DNA of 64,000 nt from Candidatus Latescibacterota bacterium (GTDB lineage: Bacteria; Latescibacterota; UBA2968; UBA8231): contig JAJEIO010000032.1 in the NCBI GenBank assembly GCA_022827835.1, positions 243,748 to 307,747 on the forward strand, written 5' to 3'. The notes under the pieces are model-generated. The model was given only the letters and a program-made list of their open reading frames with translations. It had not been told where the DNA came from and searched no databases. A program made the translations under genes and the position numbers. This document shows positions 1 through 8,282 of the stretch, one piece after another. The stretch's first letter is position 1, and each line of letters opens with the position of its first letter.

Positions 1-974
1 TCGACGGCCGGGCCATCCTTGACCAAAATGGCCTCTCGACGCTGGGAGAATTCCCGCCACTGCCCCTGCCAAGCGTACTGGTCGCTGTTTTCTGGGTTCA
101 GCTTCTCGCAAAACAGGTCCGCGTCGTCCCCACCTAGGCCCGTCACTCCCCAAGCAATGCGCTCGTTCCAGCCGATGAGTAGGCCAGGAGCGCCCGGCAC
201 GCCAATGCCGCGCACATTGTAGCGACCTCCGCAAAGATGCATCTCATACCAGAAAGAGGGGTTATCGACGCTGTACTGGGGATCGCTTTCGAGGATGGGT
301 TTGCCTGTTGTCGAGCGCGCCCCTGCAACCGTCCAATTGTGGCTCAACTTGGCCTCGGGCGGCGACATTGCACCGGGTCTGGCTTCTGGGGCTGTCTGTT
401 GTCGTAGGCGCTCGTAAACTTTTGGATAGGACCGCTTAAAATCCTCGGCAGAGCAGATTTGCGCCTCGTCGTCGAGCAAGGGCCGCACTTCAAGGGGCTC
501 CTCAGCTTCTCTGATCGTCGGCACTTCGTTTTCCCAGCCAAAGCTGAAGCGCTGGCCGAGGTGATCCCAAATGGCGATACAGTCGGCTGCACTCCAAGGC
601 TCGGGTGTTCCGCCATAGCGGTTAAAGAGAGGATTCAACTCGCCTTGGCGGTCGTGTAGAAAGGCGTTGACGCCTGCGGTGAATGACTCTAGGTAACACC
701 GAATTTCAGCCGGTAACTTGGCGACTGTCTCGCGGGCGCGGCGATGAAAGGCAAAAATCCGGCTTTTGCGATCCTGCTGCACAAAGCGCTCCTCCGGCCC
801 CGCTCCTAAAATCTCGGCTACACGCCCCTGTACCACCCGGCGTCTGAGCGCCATCTGGAAGATTCGGTCCTCGGCCATGGCGTAGCCGCACCCGTAGAAC
901 GCTGCTTCTTCCGAATCGCCGTACACATGGGCGATACCCCATCGATCTCGCAGGATTTCTACCTGTTCCGCCAT
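1..974 (-). CDS. Penicillin acylase (penicillin amidase) family protein, 3' part outside the window
   Basis: Reading the minus strand from an ATG at 974 gives an open frame of 324 codons that runs off the window edge, so only the N-terminal part is present. The sequence opens MAEQVEILRDRWGIAHVYGD, the typical start of the Ntn-hydrolase penicillin amidase family. The family nucleophile is the serine exposed by autoproteolysis; here it is best placed at about residue 211 in LSHNWTVAGARSTTGKPIL, followed by an acidic ESDPQ stretch equivalent to the family's 'NDPH'. No signal peptide is visible, so a cytoplasmic acylase or amidase is possible, unlike the periplasmic penicillin acylases. The 30-bp gap to the upstream threonine aldolase gene suggests the same minus-strand operon. 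The natural substrate (acyl-homoserine lactone, cyclic lipopeptide or other amide) cannot be told from the sequence. Confidence 0.88.
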   Translation of the reverse strand, partial: MAEQVEILRDRWGIAHVYGDSEEAAFYGCGYAMAEDRIFQMALRRRVVQGRVAEILGAGPEERFVQQDRKSRIFAFHRRARETVAKLPAEIRCYLESFTAGVNAFLHDRQGELNPLFNRYGGTPEPWSAADCIAIWDHLGQRFSFGWENEVPTIREAEEPLEVRPLLDDEAQICSAEDFKRSYPKVYERLRQQTAPEARPGAMSPPEAKLSHNWTVAGARSTTGKPILESDPQYSVDNPSFWYEMHLCGGRYNVRGIGVPGAPGLLIGWNERIAWGVTGLGGDDADLFCEKLNPENSDQYAWQGQWREFSQRREAILVKDGPAV

Positions 975-1004
975 GACTCGTTTCCGTCCTAGCGTTCGCG
1001 ACTA

Positions 1005-2045
1005 CTATGATGCCAAGGCCCAATGGACCGCTTCGGCCGCCAGTTCCACAGCGCGGTCAATGTCTTCCGCCGCTATGTCCGGATGTGTCACCCAGCGGCA
1101 GAATCGCTCCGACTCGAATCTACCGGTTAATACGCCGTGCCGGGCCATAAAGTTAGACCAGGCTTCTAGATCTAGGCGATCTTCTGTCACTTGCATGTAG
1201 AGAATATTCGTCACTACTCGACTGAGATCGACTGCCAACCCTTCGACGGCGTCGAGCCCTCTGGCCAGCCGCGAGGCATTCTCGTGATCTTGTACCATGC
1301 GCTCGTTCATGGTGTCCAGAGCCGCCAGACAGGCCGCGGCCACTACTCCGCCCTGCTTCCAGTTGCCCCCGAGCATCCAGCGGTTGTGCCGCGCCTGTTC
1401 AATAAACTCGCCCGAACCTACCAACAGGGATCCACATGGTGCCGCTAGAGCCTTCGATAGCCCTAGGGATACTGAATCGGCGCAGGAGGCCAACTCCCGG
1501 GGATCAACGCCCAACCCGATACAGGCGTTGAAAAACCGTGCCCCATCGAGGTGCACTGGCATCCCGCGTTCCGCGGCCCACCCTGCCAACTCGTTCATAT
1601 GATCCATTTCAATCAAGGTGCCGGGGGTATTGACGGAATTCTCCAGACAAAGCAGGGCCGGTTCTGGCCCTTTGATCTCCAATTCCTCGACCAGCAGCCG
1701 CGTGCTGCCCCCGCACGTCTGGTCCGCCACCAGTGCAAATTCGACACCTGCGACTCGCCGCATTGCCGCGCCCTCGTAGTCGAATATGTGAAAGCGCTCG
1801 CCCACGAGGATTGTTGCACCGGCTTCGACGTGAGACATCACGGCAGTTAGATTGGCCATGGTGCCGCTGTGTACGAAGAGCGCAGCTTCTTTGCCCAGCA
1901 GATGCGCTCCTCTTTCCTCCAACTGGTTTATGGTAGGATCGTCGCGAAAATCGTCGTTGCCTACTTGGGCCTCAGCCATAGCTCGGCGCATGGCTGGCGT
2001 CGGCAGGCTTGAGGCATCACTGCGAAAATCGAGAATCTTGCTCAA
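1005..2045 (-). CDS. Low-specificity L-threonine aldolase (PLP-dependent)
   Basis: A fold-type I PLP enzyme of about 346 residues that cleaves L-threonine/allo-threonine to glycine and acetaldehyde, or a related beta-hydroxy amino acid. Visible hallmarks are DFRSD plus PTPAMRRAM at the N terminus, HSGTMANLTA (the PLP phosphate site), HLDGARFFNA with the PLP-binding Asp, and SLGLSKALAAPCGS with the Schiff-base lysine. The open frame extends upstream to a TTG at 2105 that would overlap the dehydratase gene by 11 bp. I prefer the TTG at 2045 because GGGGAGAA lies at a good distance and the length then fits the family; a GTG at 2063 is another option. It lies between the dehydratase and the acylase in one minus-strand run. 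Confidence 0.9.
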   Translation of the reverse strand: MSKILDFRSDASSLPTPAMRRAMAEAQVGNDDFRDDPTINQLEERGAHLLGKEAALFVHSGTMANLTAVMSHVEAGATILVGERFHIFDYEGAAMRRVAGVEFALVADQTCGGSTRLLVEELEIKGPEPALLCLENSVNTPGTLIEMDHMNELAGWAAERGMPVHLDGARFFNACIGLGVDPRELASCADSVSLGLSKALAAPCGSLLVGSGEFIEQARHNRWMLGGNWKQGGVVAAACLAALDTMNERMVQDHENASRLARGLDAVEGLAVDLSRVVTNILYMQVTEDRLDLEAWSNFMARHGVLTGRFESERFCRWVTHPDIAAEDIDRAVELAAEAVHWALAS

Positions 2046-2094
2046 GTATGGTTTTCTCCCCACACAATCGGGACCGCCCCGTTTGCGGTGTTCC

Positions 2095-3252
2095 TCAGAT
2101 CGCAACTCCTTCGAGCCACGGCAAATCTACTTCAATGCCAAAGCCGGGCGCGTCGCTGGGCACGAGGTAGCCGTCTTGGATAGCTGGCGTACCGGGCAAC
2201 AGGGTCATTTCGTGGAGCGGTACCCCGGGAGGGGACACGCTTTCCGAGCGCTCGCCCCAGACGATGGCGGGCATGGCAAAAGAAAGGTGCTGGCCGTAGG
2301 GGTAGTTCATGCCAGCGTGGGCAATGACTGAGACGCCTGCGGCCTCGGCGAGGTGGCAGATTTTGACTCCAGCCGTTATGCCCCCGACCCACAGCACGTC
2401 TGGTTGCAGGATATCGACGAAGCGGCCGTCGAGCGCTTGGGCAAAGGAGCGCGGCAAGTACCAGTGCTCGCCCGAGGCGAGGGTTTGCCAAGGGAGCCGC
2501 TGGCGCACTTGGGCGTAGCCGATCCAATCGTCGGCGGGCAGGTAGTCTTCAATCCACTTCAGGCGGTAGGGGCGGAGCATCTCGGCGAGGCGGACTAGGT
2601 GTTCCACGTCCTGCGACAACCAGCAGTCGAGGCACAGCTCGATGTCGTCGCCGATGAGCTGGCGCGTGGTGGCCACGAGTTCTTCAATTTTCTTAAGGCC
2701 GTCGAGGCCGTCGGTCGCGCCCCACGGGGTGAAGAGCTTGGTGGCCTTAAACCCCAATTCCATGTACCACTCCTGTTCAAACCCAGAAGCATAGCAGAAA
2801 ATTTTGTCCTTTTGCGGGCCGCCGAGCAGTTCGTACACGGGTTTTTGCAGCAGCTTGCCCTTGAGATCCCACAACGCAGTATCCACAGCGCTGATGGCGT
2901 AGCTGGCCAGTCCTTGGCCGCCAAAGGGCGCGGTGGAGCGCACCATGACGTCCCATAGCTTTTCCGTGGCCATGCAGTTTTCGCCGGCGAGCAAGGAGGC
3001 GAAGTGATCGTTGATGATGGGCAGTACGGGCGGCGAGTGGACGGTCAGCCCGAGGCCCCAAGTGCCGTCCTCGGCCGTGACCACGCAGGCGATGCGGTGC
3101 CACGGTGGGGTGCCGGTGCGGTCGGCTCGGAAGCGGTCGTAGCGATCGAGCGGCCGGTGTAGGGAGTGGCCGGGATGCTGGCTGGGGCGTGGGGTTGTCT
3201 TTTGGGGAGGCTTGAGTGCGATTTGCGCGGCGCGGATTTCCTTGATTTTCAC
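2095..3252 (-). CDS. L-rhamnonate dehydratase-like enolase-superfamily enzyme
   Basis: Mandelate racemase/muconate lactonizing enzyme family, 385 residues, GTG start. The (beta/alpha)8 metal-ligand positions are visible in order: Asp in LCLDCWLSQDV, Glu in LKWIEDYLPA and Glu in LASGEHWY. The general-base histidine is in VIAHAGMNYPYGQH. The LDCW.SQDV...APY/RPY.LKWIE pattern closely matches L-rhamnonate dehydratase, which converts L-rhamnonate to 2-keto-3-deoxy-L-rhamnonate. It is 10 bp downstream of the uronate-isomerase-like gene, consistent with a deoxy-sugar or uronic-acid catabolic operon. The exact sugar acid is inferred; other acid-sugar dehydratases of the same subgroup remain possible. 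Confidence 0.85.
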   Translation of the reverse strand: MKIKEIRAAQIALKPPQKTTPRPSQHPGHSLHRPLDRYDRFRADRTGTPPWHRIACVVTAEDGTWGLGLTVHSPPVLPIINDHFASLLAGENCMATEKLWDVMVRSTAPFGGQGLASYAISAVDTALWDLKGKLLQKPVYELLGGPQKDKIFCYASGFEQEWYMELGFKATKLFTPWGATDGLDGLKKIEELVATTRQLIGDDIELCLDCWLSQDVEHLVRLAEMLRPYRLKWIEDYLPADDWIGYAQVRQRLPWQTLASGEHWYLPRSFAQALDGRFVDILQPDVLWVGGITAGVKICHLAEAAGVSVIAHAGMNYPYGQHLSFAMPAIVWGERSESVSPPGVPLHEMTLLPGTPAIQDGYLVPSDAPGFGIEVDLPWLEGVAI

Positions 3253-3262
3253 GGGAGCCTGC

Positions 3263-4537
3263 TCAGGTGAGTTGGGAAAAGCGGTTGGGCGTGAAGAGGG
3301 TTTGTAGAGTCTGGGCGATGCCGGCGCGGGTTACTAGTCGGCTCGCGTCGTGCAGGTCTTGGTATTTTTCGGTTAGGACGCTGGCGAGGATGTCGCGGAA
3401 GCGCTGCCACTTGGGGATGAGGTTTTCCAGCACGCGGGCGTCTGAGTTGAAGGGGATGAAGCGGTCGCCGGTCATTTCCAAGCGCATCCGCAGGTCCTGT
3501 TCGACCAAGCCCGGATGGTAGTTAAACCACCAGTGGCCAATGACCATAATGTTGTCGTTGTGGCAGGAGAGGACGCTGGCGTCGTACTGGTTGGCGTTGT
3601 GGAGCGGCGTGATGAAGAAGGCGTTGTCGGGATGGCGGCGCACTAGCTGCTGATAGGGATACATGTCGGCTAGACCCACGCCGTCGCCGGCGTCGCGCCA
3701 CTCGGGTTTGAGTTGGCGGATGGGGCCGGGCATCATGAAGAAGGGCAGGTTGAGTTCGCGCAGGGCTGGCAGCACCGCGTGGTGGAGGACGGCACCTTCT
3801 AGGCCGCTGAGGTCGTGGACTTGGCAGTGGGGCGGGAACGAGCACGCGCCGTACGCGACGCCGTGCAGCTTGTCGTACCAGTCGGCGAGGAAGCGGCGGA
3901 TTGCATGGGCTGTGGCTGGCTGGCTGGGGTCGTTGCCAACTTCGTAGCCCCAAGCGTTGAGCTTCACTGCGGCGCGCGGGTAGTGCAAGACGAGTTCGTC
4001 GAGGCGGTAGCCGGACAGATAGCACTCGTCCCACTCTCCGCTTTCGTAATAGGCGCGCTCTTGGTCGTTGAATACGTCCTGAGTGCCGACGATGCGGCGC
4101 ACGCCGGCTAGTTCCATGCAGCGGCGTTGGATTTCTTCAGGGGCGGTGTCCGCGTAGAACTGGCGCGCTTCGTCGAGGGTATCGGCATTGGAATCGAGGC
4201 CGAGGGCTTCCAATGCTACGACTACGCCGCGACAGCCTTCGTCGAATGGATCGGAAGCAGCGTCGGCGAACAGCTTCTGCCAGGTAAAGTCGCCTTGTTG
4301 TTCTAGGCTCCAAGAGTAGAAAGTAGCCGGGTCGATGTGGCCGGCGGCAAAGAGCTTGCGGCGCACGTAGTGATAGGTGAGCTGCTGGTCGATGCCGTAC
4401 AGGCAGAGTTGGGGGCCGGCTTGGGGGCCGAGGAGATGGGTGTGCCAGTCGTCGACGATTAGCCGTTGGGCTGAGGTTTCTTCGGCGACGACGGTGGGGA
4501 TTTGGTCGCGGAATAGGGGTAGGGTAGAAGTGCTCAT
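3263..4537 (-). CDS. Uronate isomerase (glucuronate isomerase)-like amidohydrolase-superfamily protein
   Basis: A 424-residue protein started by ATG with AGGAG 8 bases upstream. DWHTHLL near residue 30 is the HxH metal motif of the amidohydrolase fold. The following LTYHYVRRKLFAAG is characteristic of uronate isomerases, and so is the late GHWWFN segment followed by a DSR-like NSDAR. The family interconverts hexuronic acids and ketouronates such as glucuronate/fructuronate. The protein is somewhat shorter and more divergent than UxaC (about 470 residues), so it may act on another aldose or a pyranose acid. The first 15 codons plus upstream DNA are duplicated at 7237-7370. It is the first gene of the four-gene minus-strand cluster reaching the window start. 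Confidence 0.75.
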   Translation of the reverse strand: MSTSTLPLFRDQIPTVVAEETSAQRLIVDDWHTHLLGPQAGPQLCLYGIDQQLTYHYVRRKLFAAGHIDPATFYSWSLEQQGDFTWQKLFADAASDPFDEGCRGVVVALEALGLDSNADTLDEARQFYADTAPEEIQRRCMELAGVRRIVGTQDVFNDQERAYYESGEWDECYLSGYRLDELVLHYPRAAVKLNAWGYEVGNDPSQPATAHAIRRFLADWYDKLHGVAYGACSFPPHCQVHDLSGLEGAVLHHAVLPALRELNLPFFMMPGPIRQLKPEWRDAGDGVGLADMYPYQQLVRRHPDNAFFITPLHNANQYDASVLSCHNDNIMVIGHWWFNYHPGLVEQDLRMRLEMTGDRFIPFNSDARVLENLIPKWQRFRDILASVLTEKYQDLHDASRLVTRAGIAQTLQTLFTPNRFSQLT

Positions 4538-4668
4538 GACGTAAGCTCCTAGTCGGGAGAAAGGTTATAACTATAGGCAAGACTAATCACACGTCAAAGC
4601 AGGACGACTCGTCAATCGGCATCATCGAGAGCATACAGACGCCGTCTGTTCCCGCAAAAAAACGCGAC

Positions 4669-4697
4669 TTGACCCGACAGGCTCTTTGCGTTATACC
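4669..4697 (+). promoter_or_regulatory. Predicted sigma-70-type promoter for the nfeD-SPFH operon
   Basis: TTGACC at 4669-4674 and TATACC at 4692-4697 are separated by exactly 17 bases, in the 215-bp divergent gap between the uronate-isomerase-like gene and nfeD. Transcription would start about 50 bases before the nfeD start codon. Nothing else is recognised in this gap. Confidence 0.6.
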
Positions 4698-4752
4698 TAC
4701 GCTGTACGCACGGACCGTGCTCCCCCAGCCCCCTAATATGCCCTAATAAGCT

Positions 4753-5211
4753 ATGCTTACCACATGGATTGTTGTCGGCGGGATTCTGATTTTTCTGGAG
4801 TTAGTCGTGCCGGGGATGGTGTTGGGGTTTATTGGCACTAGTGCCTTGCTCGTCGCGCTGTTCATCTGGCTGGGTTGGATCGACACTTGGGTTGGGTCGC
4901 TGACTTGCTGGTTTGTCCTCTCACTTACCCTCCTCGTGGGACTGCGCGGTCTCTTCCAGCGGCTCGTAGGGGGGGACATCGACCGGCAATCCACGGATGA
5001 AGACCTCGACGCCTACGGCACAATCGTCGACGTGGTGGAGACCATCACTGCGAAGAAACCAGGTAGAATCCGCTACCGGGACGCCACTTGGTCGGCGATC
5101 TGCTATGATCACACCATCGAAGCAGGGAGCAAGGCCATGCTGGCCTACCGCGATAACCTAGTCTGGATCGTCGAATCAGCTCAAGATTTCGATGATCCAG
5201 AGGTCATCTAA
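4753..5211 (+). CDS. NfeD family membrane protein
   Basis: A short-form NfeD protein (152 residues). Two to three hydrophobic helices fill the first 75 residues (for example WIVVGGILIFLELVVPG and a second segment around residues 25-70). A C-terminal OB-fold-like domain of about 70 residues follows. Such proteins partner SPFH/stomatin proteins in membrane microdomains, and the next two genes here encode exactly those partners. The stop codon at 5211 is followed immediately by AAGGAGG for the next gene, so the three genes form one transcription unit. The proteolytic ClpP-like domain of long NfeD forms is absent. Confidence 0.88.
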   Translation: MLTTWIVVGGILIFLELVVPGMVLGFIGTSALLVALFIWLGWIDTWVGSLTCWFVLSLTLLVGLRGLFQRLVGGDIDRQSTDEDLDAYGTIVDVVETITAKKPGRIRYRDATWSAICYDHTIEAGSKAMLAYRDNLVWIVESAQDFDDPEVI

Positions 5212-5230
5212 AAGGAGGTGGACCATATAC

Positions 5231-6157
5231 ATGTTGACCCCGATTACGATCCTCGTCCTGATCATACTCTTTGTGCTGGTCAAAACTTTTGTGGTCGTGC
5301 CCATGCGCGAGAATGTGGTCGTGGAACGGCTGGGCAAGTTCCGGGCCGTTCTGCCACCGGGCTTTCACTTCCTCATACCCTTCTTCGACCGAATCGCCTA
5401 CCGCCATGATATGAGGGAGCAAGTCATCGATGTTTCCGGTCAGAGTTGTATCACCCGTGACAATATCCAGGTTGAGGTCGATGGTCTGGTCTATCTGCAG
5501 GTCCTCGATCCCGAGCAGGCCAGCTACGGCATTGAGGACTACCGCCGGGCGGGCATCAACTTGGCCCAAACCACGATGCGCGCCGAGATCGGCAAGCTCA
5601 CCCTCGGCCAATCCTTCTCTGAACGGGAGGTCCTCAACGAGACCATCGTCGAGGAGATCGACAAAGCTTCGGATCCTTGGGGCATAAAGGTGCTGCGCTA
5701 CGAGTTGAGGAATATCACGCCTTCGTCCAACGTGATACACACCTTGGAAAAGCAAATGGAGGCCGAGCGCGAAAAGCGGGCCGAGATCACCCGGGCATCG
5801 GCCGAAAAGGAGGCCACGATCAACATCTCGGAGGGCGAGCGTCAGGAAGAGATCAACCTCTCCGAAGGGGAGAAGCAGCGACGGATCAATGTGGCCAAGG
5901 GCCGCGCCGAGGCGATCTCTATCATTGCGGAGGCCACGGCGGAAGGTACCCGGCTGATCGCCGCGGCAGTACAAAAGGAGGGGGGCTCGGCCGCTTTGGA
6001 GATGCAGTTGGTAGAAGAGTATATCGAGACGGTTAGCCAGATCGCCACCGAGGCCAGCGTTTCGGTAGTGCCCTTGGAACTGGCCCGGGTAAAAGGCTTC
6101 TTCGACGGGCTGTCCAAAGTCACTGACGGGATCACTCTTGAAAAAGGAAGGGCGTAA
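5231..6157 (+). CDS. SPFH/stomatin-family membrane scaffold protein
   Basis: About 308 residues from the ATG at 5231, which is preceded by AAGGAGG at 5213-5219; the longer open frame from 5192 overlaps nfeD and is less likely. One N-terminal membrane helix (TILVLIILFVLVKTFVVV) is followed by the Band 7 domain (VVERLGKFRAVLPPGFHF...). A charged coiled coil then carries ISEGERQEE/LSEGEKQRR repeats near residues 195-245. Stomatins oligomerise on the inner face of the membrane and organise lipid microdomains with NfeD. It lies 19 bp after nfeD and 3 bp before a second paralogue. The precise cellular role cannot be inferred. Confidence 0.92.
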   Translation: MLTPITILVLIILFVLVKTFVVVPMRENVVVERLGKFRAVLPPGFHFLIPFFDRIAYRHDMREQVIDVSGQSCITRDNIQVEVDGLVYLQVLDPEQASYGIEDYRRAGINLAQTTMRAEIGKLTLGQSFSEREVLNETIVEEIDKASDPWGIKVLRYELRNITPSSNVIHTLEKQMEAEREKRAEITRASAEKEATINISEGERQEEINLSEGEKQRRINVAKGRAEAISIIAEATAEGTRLIAAAVQKEGGSAALEMQLVEEYIETVSQIATEASVSVVPLELARVKGFFDGLSKVTDGITLEKGRA

Positions 6158-6160
6158 AAG

Positions 6161-7099
6161 ATGGACTCGTTTTTCGAGATTTTCAACCTCGCCGTTTGGG
6201 GACTTCTATTTCTAGTTCTGATCTTCAAGTTCTTCCGTTCAATCCGGCTAGTGCCGACTCAATCCGCCTACATCGTCGAACGGCTGGGGAAGTACTCTCG
6301 GACGCTGAACCCCGGCTTCCACGCCCTAGTCCCCTTTGTCGACAAGGTCACCTATATCCTCGACCTCAAGGAGGAGACCGTGGATGTACCGCCCCAGGAG
6401 TGCTTCACCCGGGACGAGGTGCAAGTAGAAGTGGACGGGGTCATCTACATCTCCGTCATTGATCCGGTCAAGGCCAGCTACGGCGTTACGGATTACTCTT
6501 TCGCCGCCATGCAGCTAGCCCAAACCACGACGCGTTCGGTGATCGGCACTCTGGAGCTGGACCGCACCTTTGAAGAGCGCGAGCTCATCTCGGCTAAGGT
6601 CGTCGAAGTCTTGGAGAAAGCCGGACAGACTTGGGGTATCCGCGTACACCGCTACGAGATCAAGAACCTGTCCCCGCCGCCCACGGTGAAGGAGGCCATG
6701 GAGAAGCAGGTCACAGCCGAGCGCAACCGACGCGCCATCGTGGCCCAGTCGGAGGGTGACAAGCAAAGCCGGATCAACACCTCGGAAGGCAGGAGCTTTG
6801 AACTCGTCAATCGGTCCGAGGGCGAGATGCAGCGCACCATTAACGAGGCCCAAGGCCGGGCCGAAGAAATCCGCGCCATCGCCCAGGCCACCGCCCAGTC
6901 GATCGAGAAGATCGCCGCGTCGATCAGTCTGCCGGGGGGTGAGTCCTCGGTGCGTTTGCAGCTATCAGAGAAGTATCTGAAGCGGTTGCGGGCCCTAGCC
7001 GACAGCGATACCCAGATAGTTTTACCCGCAGATCTGACCAATTTCGAAGGCTTGCTCGATTCGCTCAAATTGTCTAGGCCCGGCACTGAGCAGGAGTAG
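6161..7099 (+). CDS. SPFH/stomatin-family protein, second paralogue
   Basis: 312 residues with the same architecture as its upstream neighbour: an N-terminal hydrophobic segment, the Band 7 core (YIVERLGKYSRTLNPGFHAL, then AQTTTRSVIGTLELD) and a coiled coil carrying SEGDKQSR, SEGRS and SEGEMQR repeats. It starts 3 bp after the first SPFH stop codon, with GGAAGG in the upstream coding end as a ribosome site, so the two are co-translated. Paired SPFH paralogues are expected to form hetero-oligomeric rings of the HflK/HflC kind, but these look like stomatins rather than HflK/C. The last 20 bases abut a duplicated DUF1016 fragment on the other strand. Confidence 0.9.
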   Translation: MDSFFEIFNLAVWGLLFLVLIFKFFRSIRLVPTQSAYIVERLGKYSRTLNPGFHALVPFVDKVTYILDLKEETVDVPPQECFTRDEVQVEVDGVIYISVIDPVKASYGVTDYSFAAMQLAQTTTRSVIGTLELDRTFEERELISAKVVEVLEKAGQTWGIRVHRYEIKNLSPPPTVKEAMEKQVTAERNRRAIVAQSEGDKQSRINTSEGRSFELVNRSEGEMQRTINEAQGRAEEIRAIAQATAQSIEKIAASISLPGGESSVRLQLSEKYLKRLRALADSDTQIVLPADLTNFEGLLDSLKLSRPGTEQE

Positions 7100-7218
7100 G
7101 CCGGGCTGCGTCGTTTTGAGGTGCTCGGCCAATTGTTCGACGGCTCCATCGTCCCAAGCGGCAGATTCCAGTTTGTTGTGGATATACGCCCCGACCTGCG
7201 AATAGAGTTCAACGAGCA
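7098..7218 (-). pseudogene. Truncated duplicate of the DUF1016 nuclease gene (N-terminal segment)
   Basis: Read on the minus strand this segment encodes MLVELYSQVGAYIHNKLESA followed by a stretch matching the intact DUF1016 protein up to KTTQPGL. The DNA at 7098-7218 aligns with 9460-9580 at roughly 85% by eye. Both ends stop abruptly: one at the SPFH stop region, the other at the isomerase-derived fragment. There is no start codon context or C-terminal nuclease domain, so it is a relic and not a gene. Confidence 0.8.
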
Positions 7219-7236
7219 TAGCCAACAAGAGGGCCA

Positions 7237-7370
7237 CCGTTGGGCCGAGGTTTCTTCGGCGACGACGGCGGGGATTTGGTCGCGGAATAGGGGTAGGGTA
7301 GAGGTGCTCATGGCGAAAGGCTCCTGTCGGGGTAAGGACCATAAACAGTAGGCCAAGAGCGATGGGGCGT
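7237..7370 (-). pseudogene. Duplicate of the 5' end and leader of the uronate-isomerase-like gene
   Basis: The segment repeats 4463-4599: the coding part MSTSTLPLFRDQIP...EETSAQR differs at only 3 of 76 bases near the start codon, and the upstream leader is recognisably similar out to a shared CGTCAAAG. The similarity ends after about 22 codons, where the DUF1016 fragment begins in a different reading frame, so no hybrid protein is made from the isomerase start. It includes the parental ribosome-binding region. Confidence 0.85.
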
Positions 7371-7439
7371 CAAAGGGGGAAGGGCCCTCAGAAACCTTTT
7401 AAACCTCAATGCTTTCCCCGGTAAGTTGGAAGATAGATA

Positions 7440-8282
7440 TTATTGATTTCTCTTTAGACCAGATTCGCCATAAGCCTCTTCTTTGTAGAGTGACCAATGT
7501 CCTTGCTCCAGAAGTTTTCCAAAATCCATATCTTCAAGAAGCGCGTATTTTTCGACTAGATGTTTGAACTTGGTTCCTCGGTCGCTCAGGCAATTATAGA
7601 AAAGGAGCCCCAATTCATTGCTTGATAGTTGAGCACGAATGAGATTGGTATAGGACTTCTTATCTTCAAGTTCTTTAATGAATTCGTGTTCGTGAACAAA
7701 TTTGACAGTATTATACAAATACCGAAAGTAATGACCGACACTCGATTGGCGTTTGGACAAAAAAATTTCATAGACTGTGTTGATACACTCTTTCATCTGT
7801 TCTGATGTCTCCAAAGGGGGAGGGTTATAGATATGTTTCAGATCTTCAAGAAAAAAACGAAAACACATACGTCCTCCTATGTCGTCATTTCCCCACCGAA
7901 GCTCCAATGAATTGACAATCTCATTGTGGAAACTCAGAAGCTGAAAAAAAGAACTCTCAAAATTCTGCTTCTGAAGCGTCCGATCTTGAGCTTGGAGTTG
8001 TTCCTTTTGCCCTTTAAGTTCCTCTTGTGTTGCCTTTAATTCCTTCCATTGAAGTAGTATTGTGAAAATGACACCGGCAAAGGCCAAGCCGGCAAATAGC
8101 GCATTGACAGCTTCAAACCTATCTCCGAATTGCGTCGCTTGCCCAGCGTTTATTTCAGGAAAAAAATAACAGGGGAGCCAAGTAGAGGACATATTCCACC
8201 AAAGACTACTTACTGCTATTAATAACAGTACTAATAGGAGAAACCAACGAATGTTCTTAAGAAAGTTTATAATCATTCTCAC
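7440..8282 (-). CDS. putAbiC-type putative phage abortive infection membrane protein
   Basis: A 280-residue protein with two N-terminal membrane helices (WFLLLVLLLIAVSSLWW and FAGLAFAGVIFTILLQW). A coiled coil (KELKATQEELKGQKEQLQAQ) follows, then a soluble domain with FFQLLSFHNEIV, YFRYLYNTVKFV, LIRAQLSSNELGLLFYNCLS and LVEKYALLEDM. These blocks are those of the putAbiC family (putative phage abortive infection protein). The GTG start at 8282 has AAGGGGAG about 7 bases upstream and overlaps the TGA of an hsdS remnant, so it was probably translated by coupling. The gene is clearly A+T-richer than its surroundings, a sign of transfer. Function in phage defence is inferred from family and context. 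Confidence 0.83.
   Translation of the reverse strand: MRMIINFLKNIRWFLLLVLLLIAVSSLWWNMSSTWLPCYFFPEINAGQATQFGDRFEAVNALFAGLAFAGVIFTILLQWKELKATQEELKGQKEQLQAQDRTLQKQNFESSFFQLLSFHNEIVNSLELRWGNDDIGGRMCFRFFLEDLKHIYNPPPLETSEQMKECINTVYEIFLSKRQSSVGHYFRYLYNTVKFVHEHEFIKELEDKKSYTNLIRAQLSSNELGLLFYNCLSDRGTKFKHLVEKYALLEDMDFGKLLEQGHWSLYKEEAYGESGLKRNQ

Noticed and set aside
5204..5974. 256-residue ORF antisense to the first SPFH gene
   Set aside because: It mirrors a clear SPFH coding region, has no family features, and is a product of high G+C codon bias.
6161..7099. HflK/HflC identity for the SPFH pair
   Set aside because: The NfeD partner and the SEG-repeat coiled coil fit stomatins better; no HflX or FtsH context is present.
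7022..7342. 106-residue ORF as a functional hybrid protein
   Set aside because: It joins a shadow frame of the isomerase 5' end, the DUF1016 fragment and the antisense of the SPFH tail; no domain is complete.
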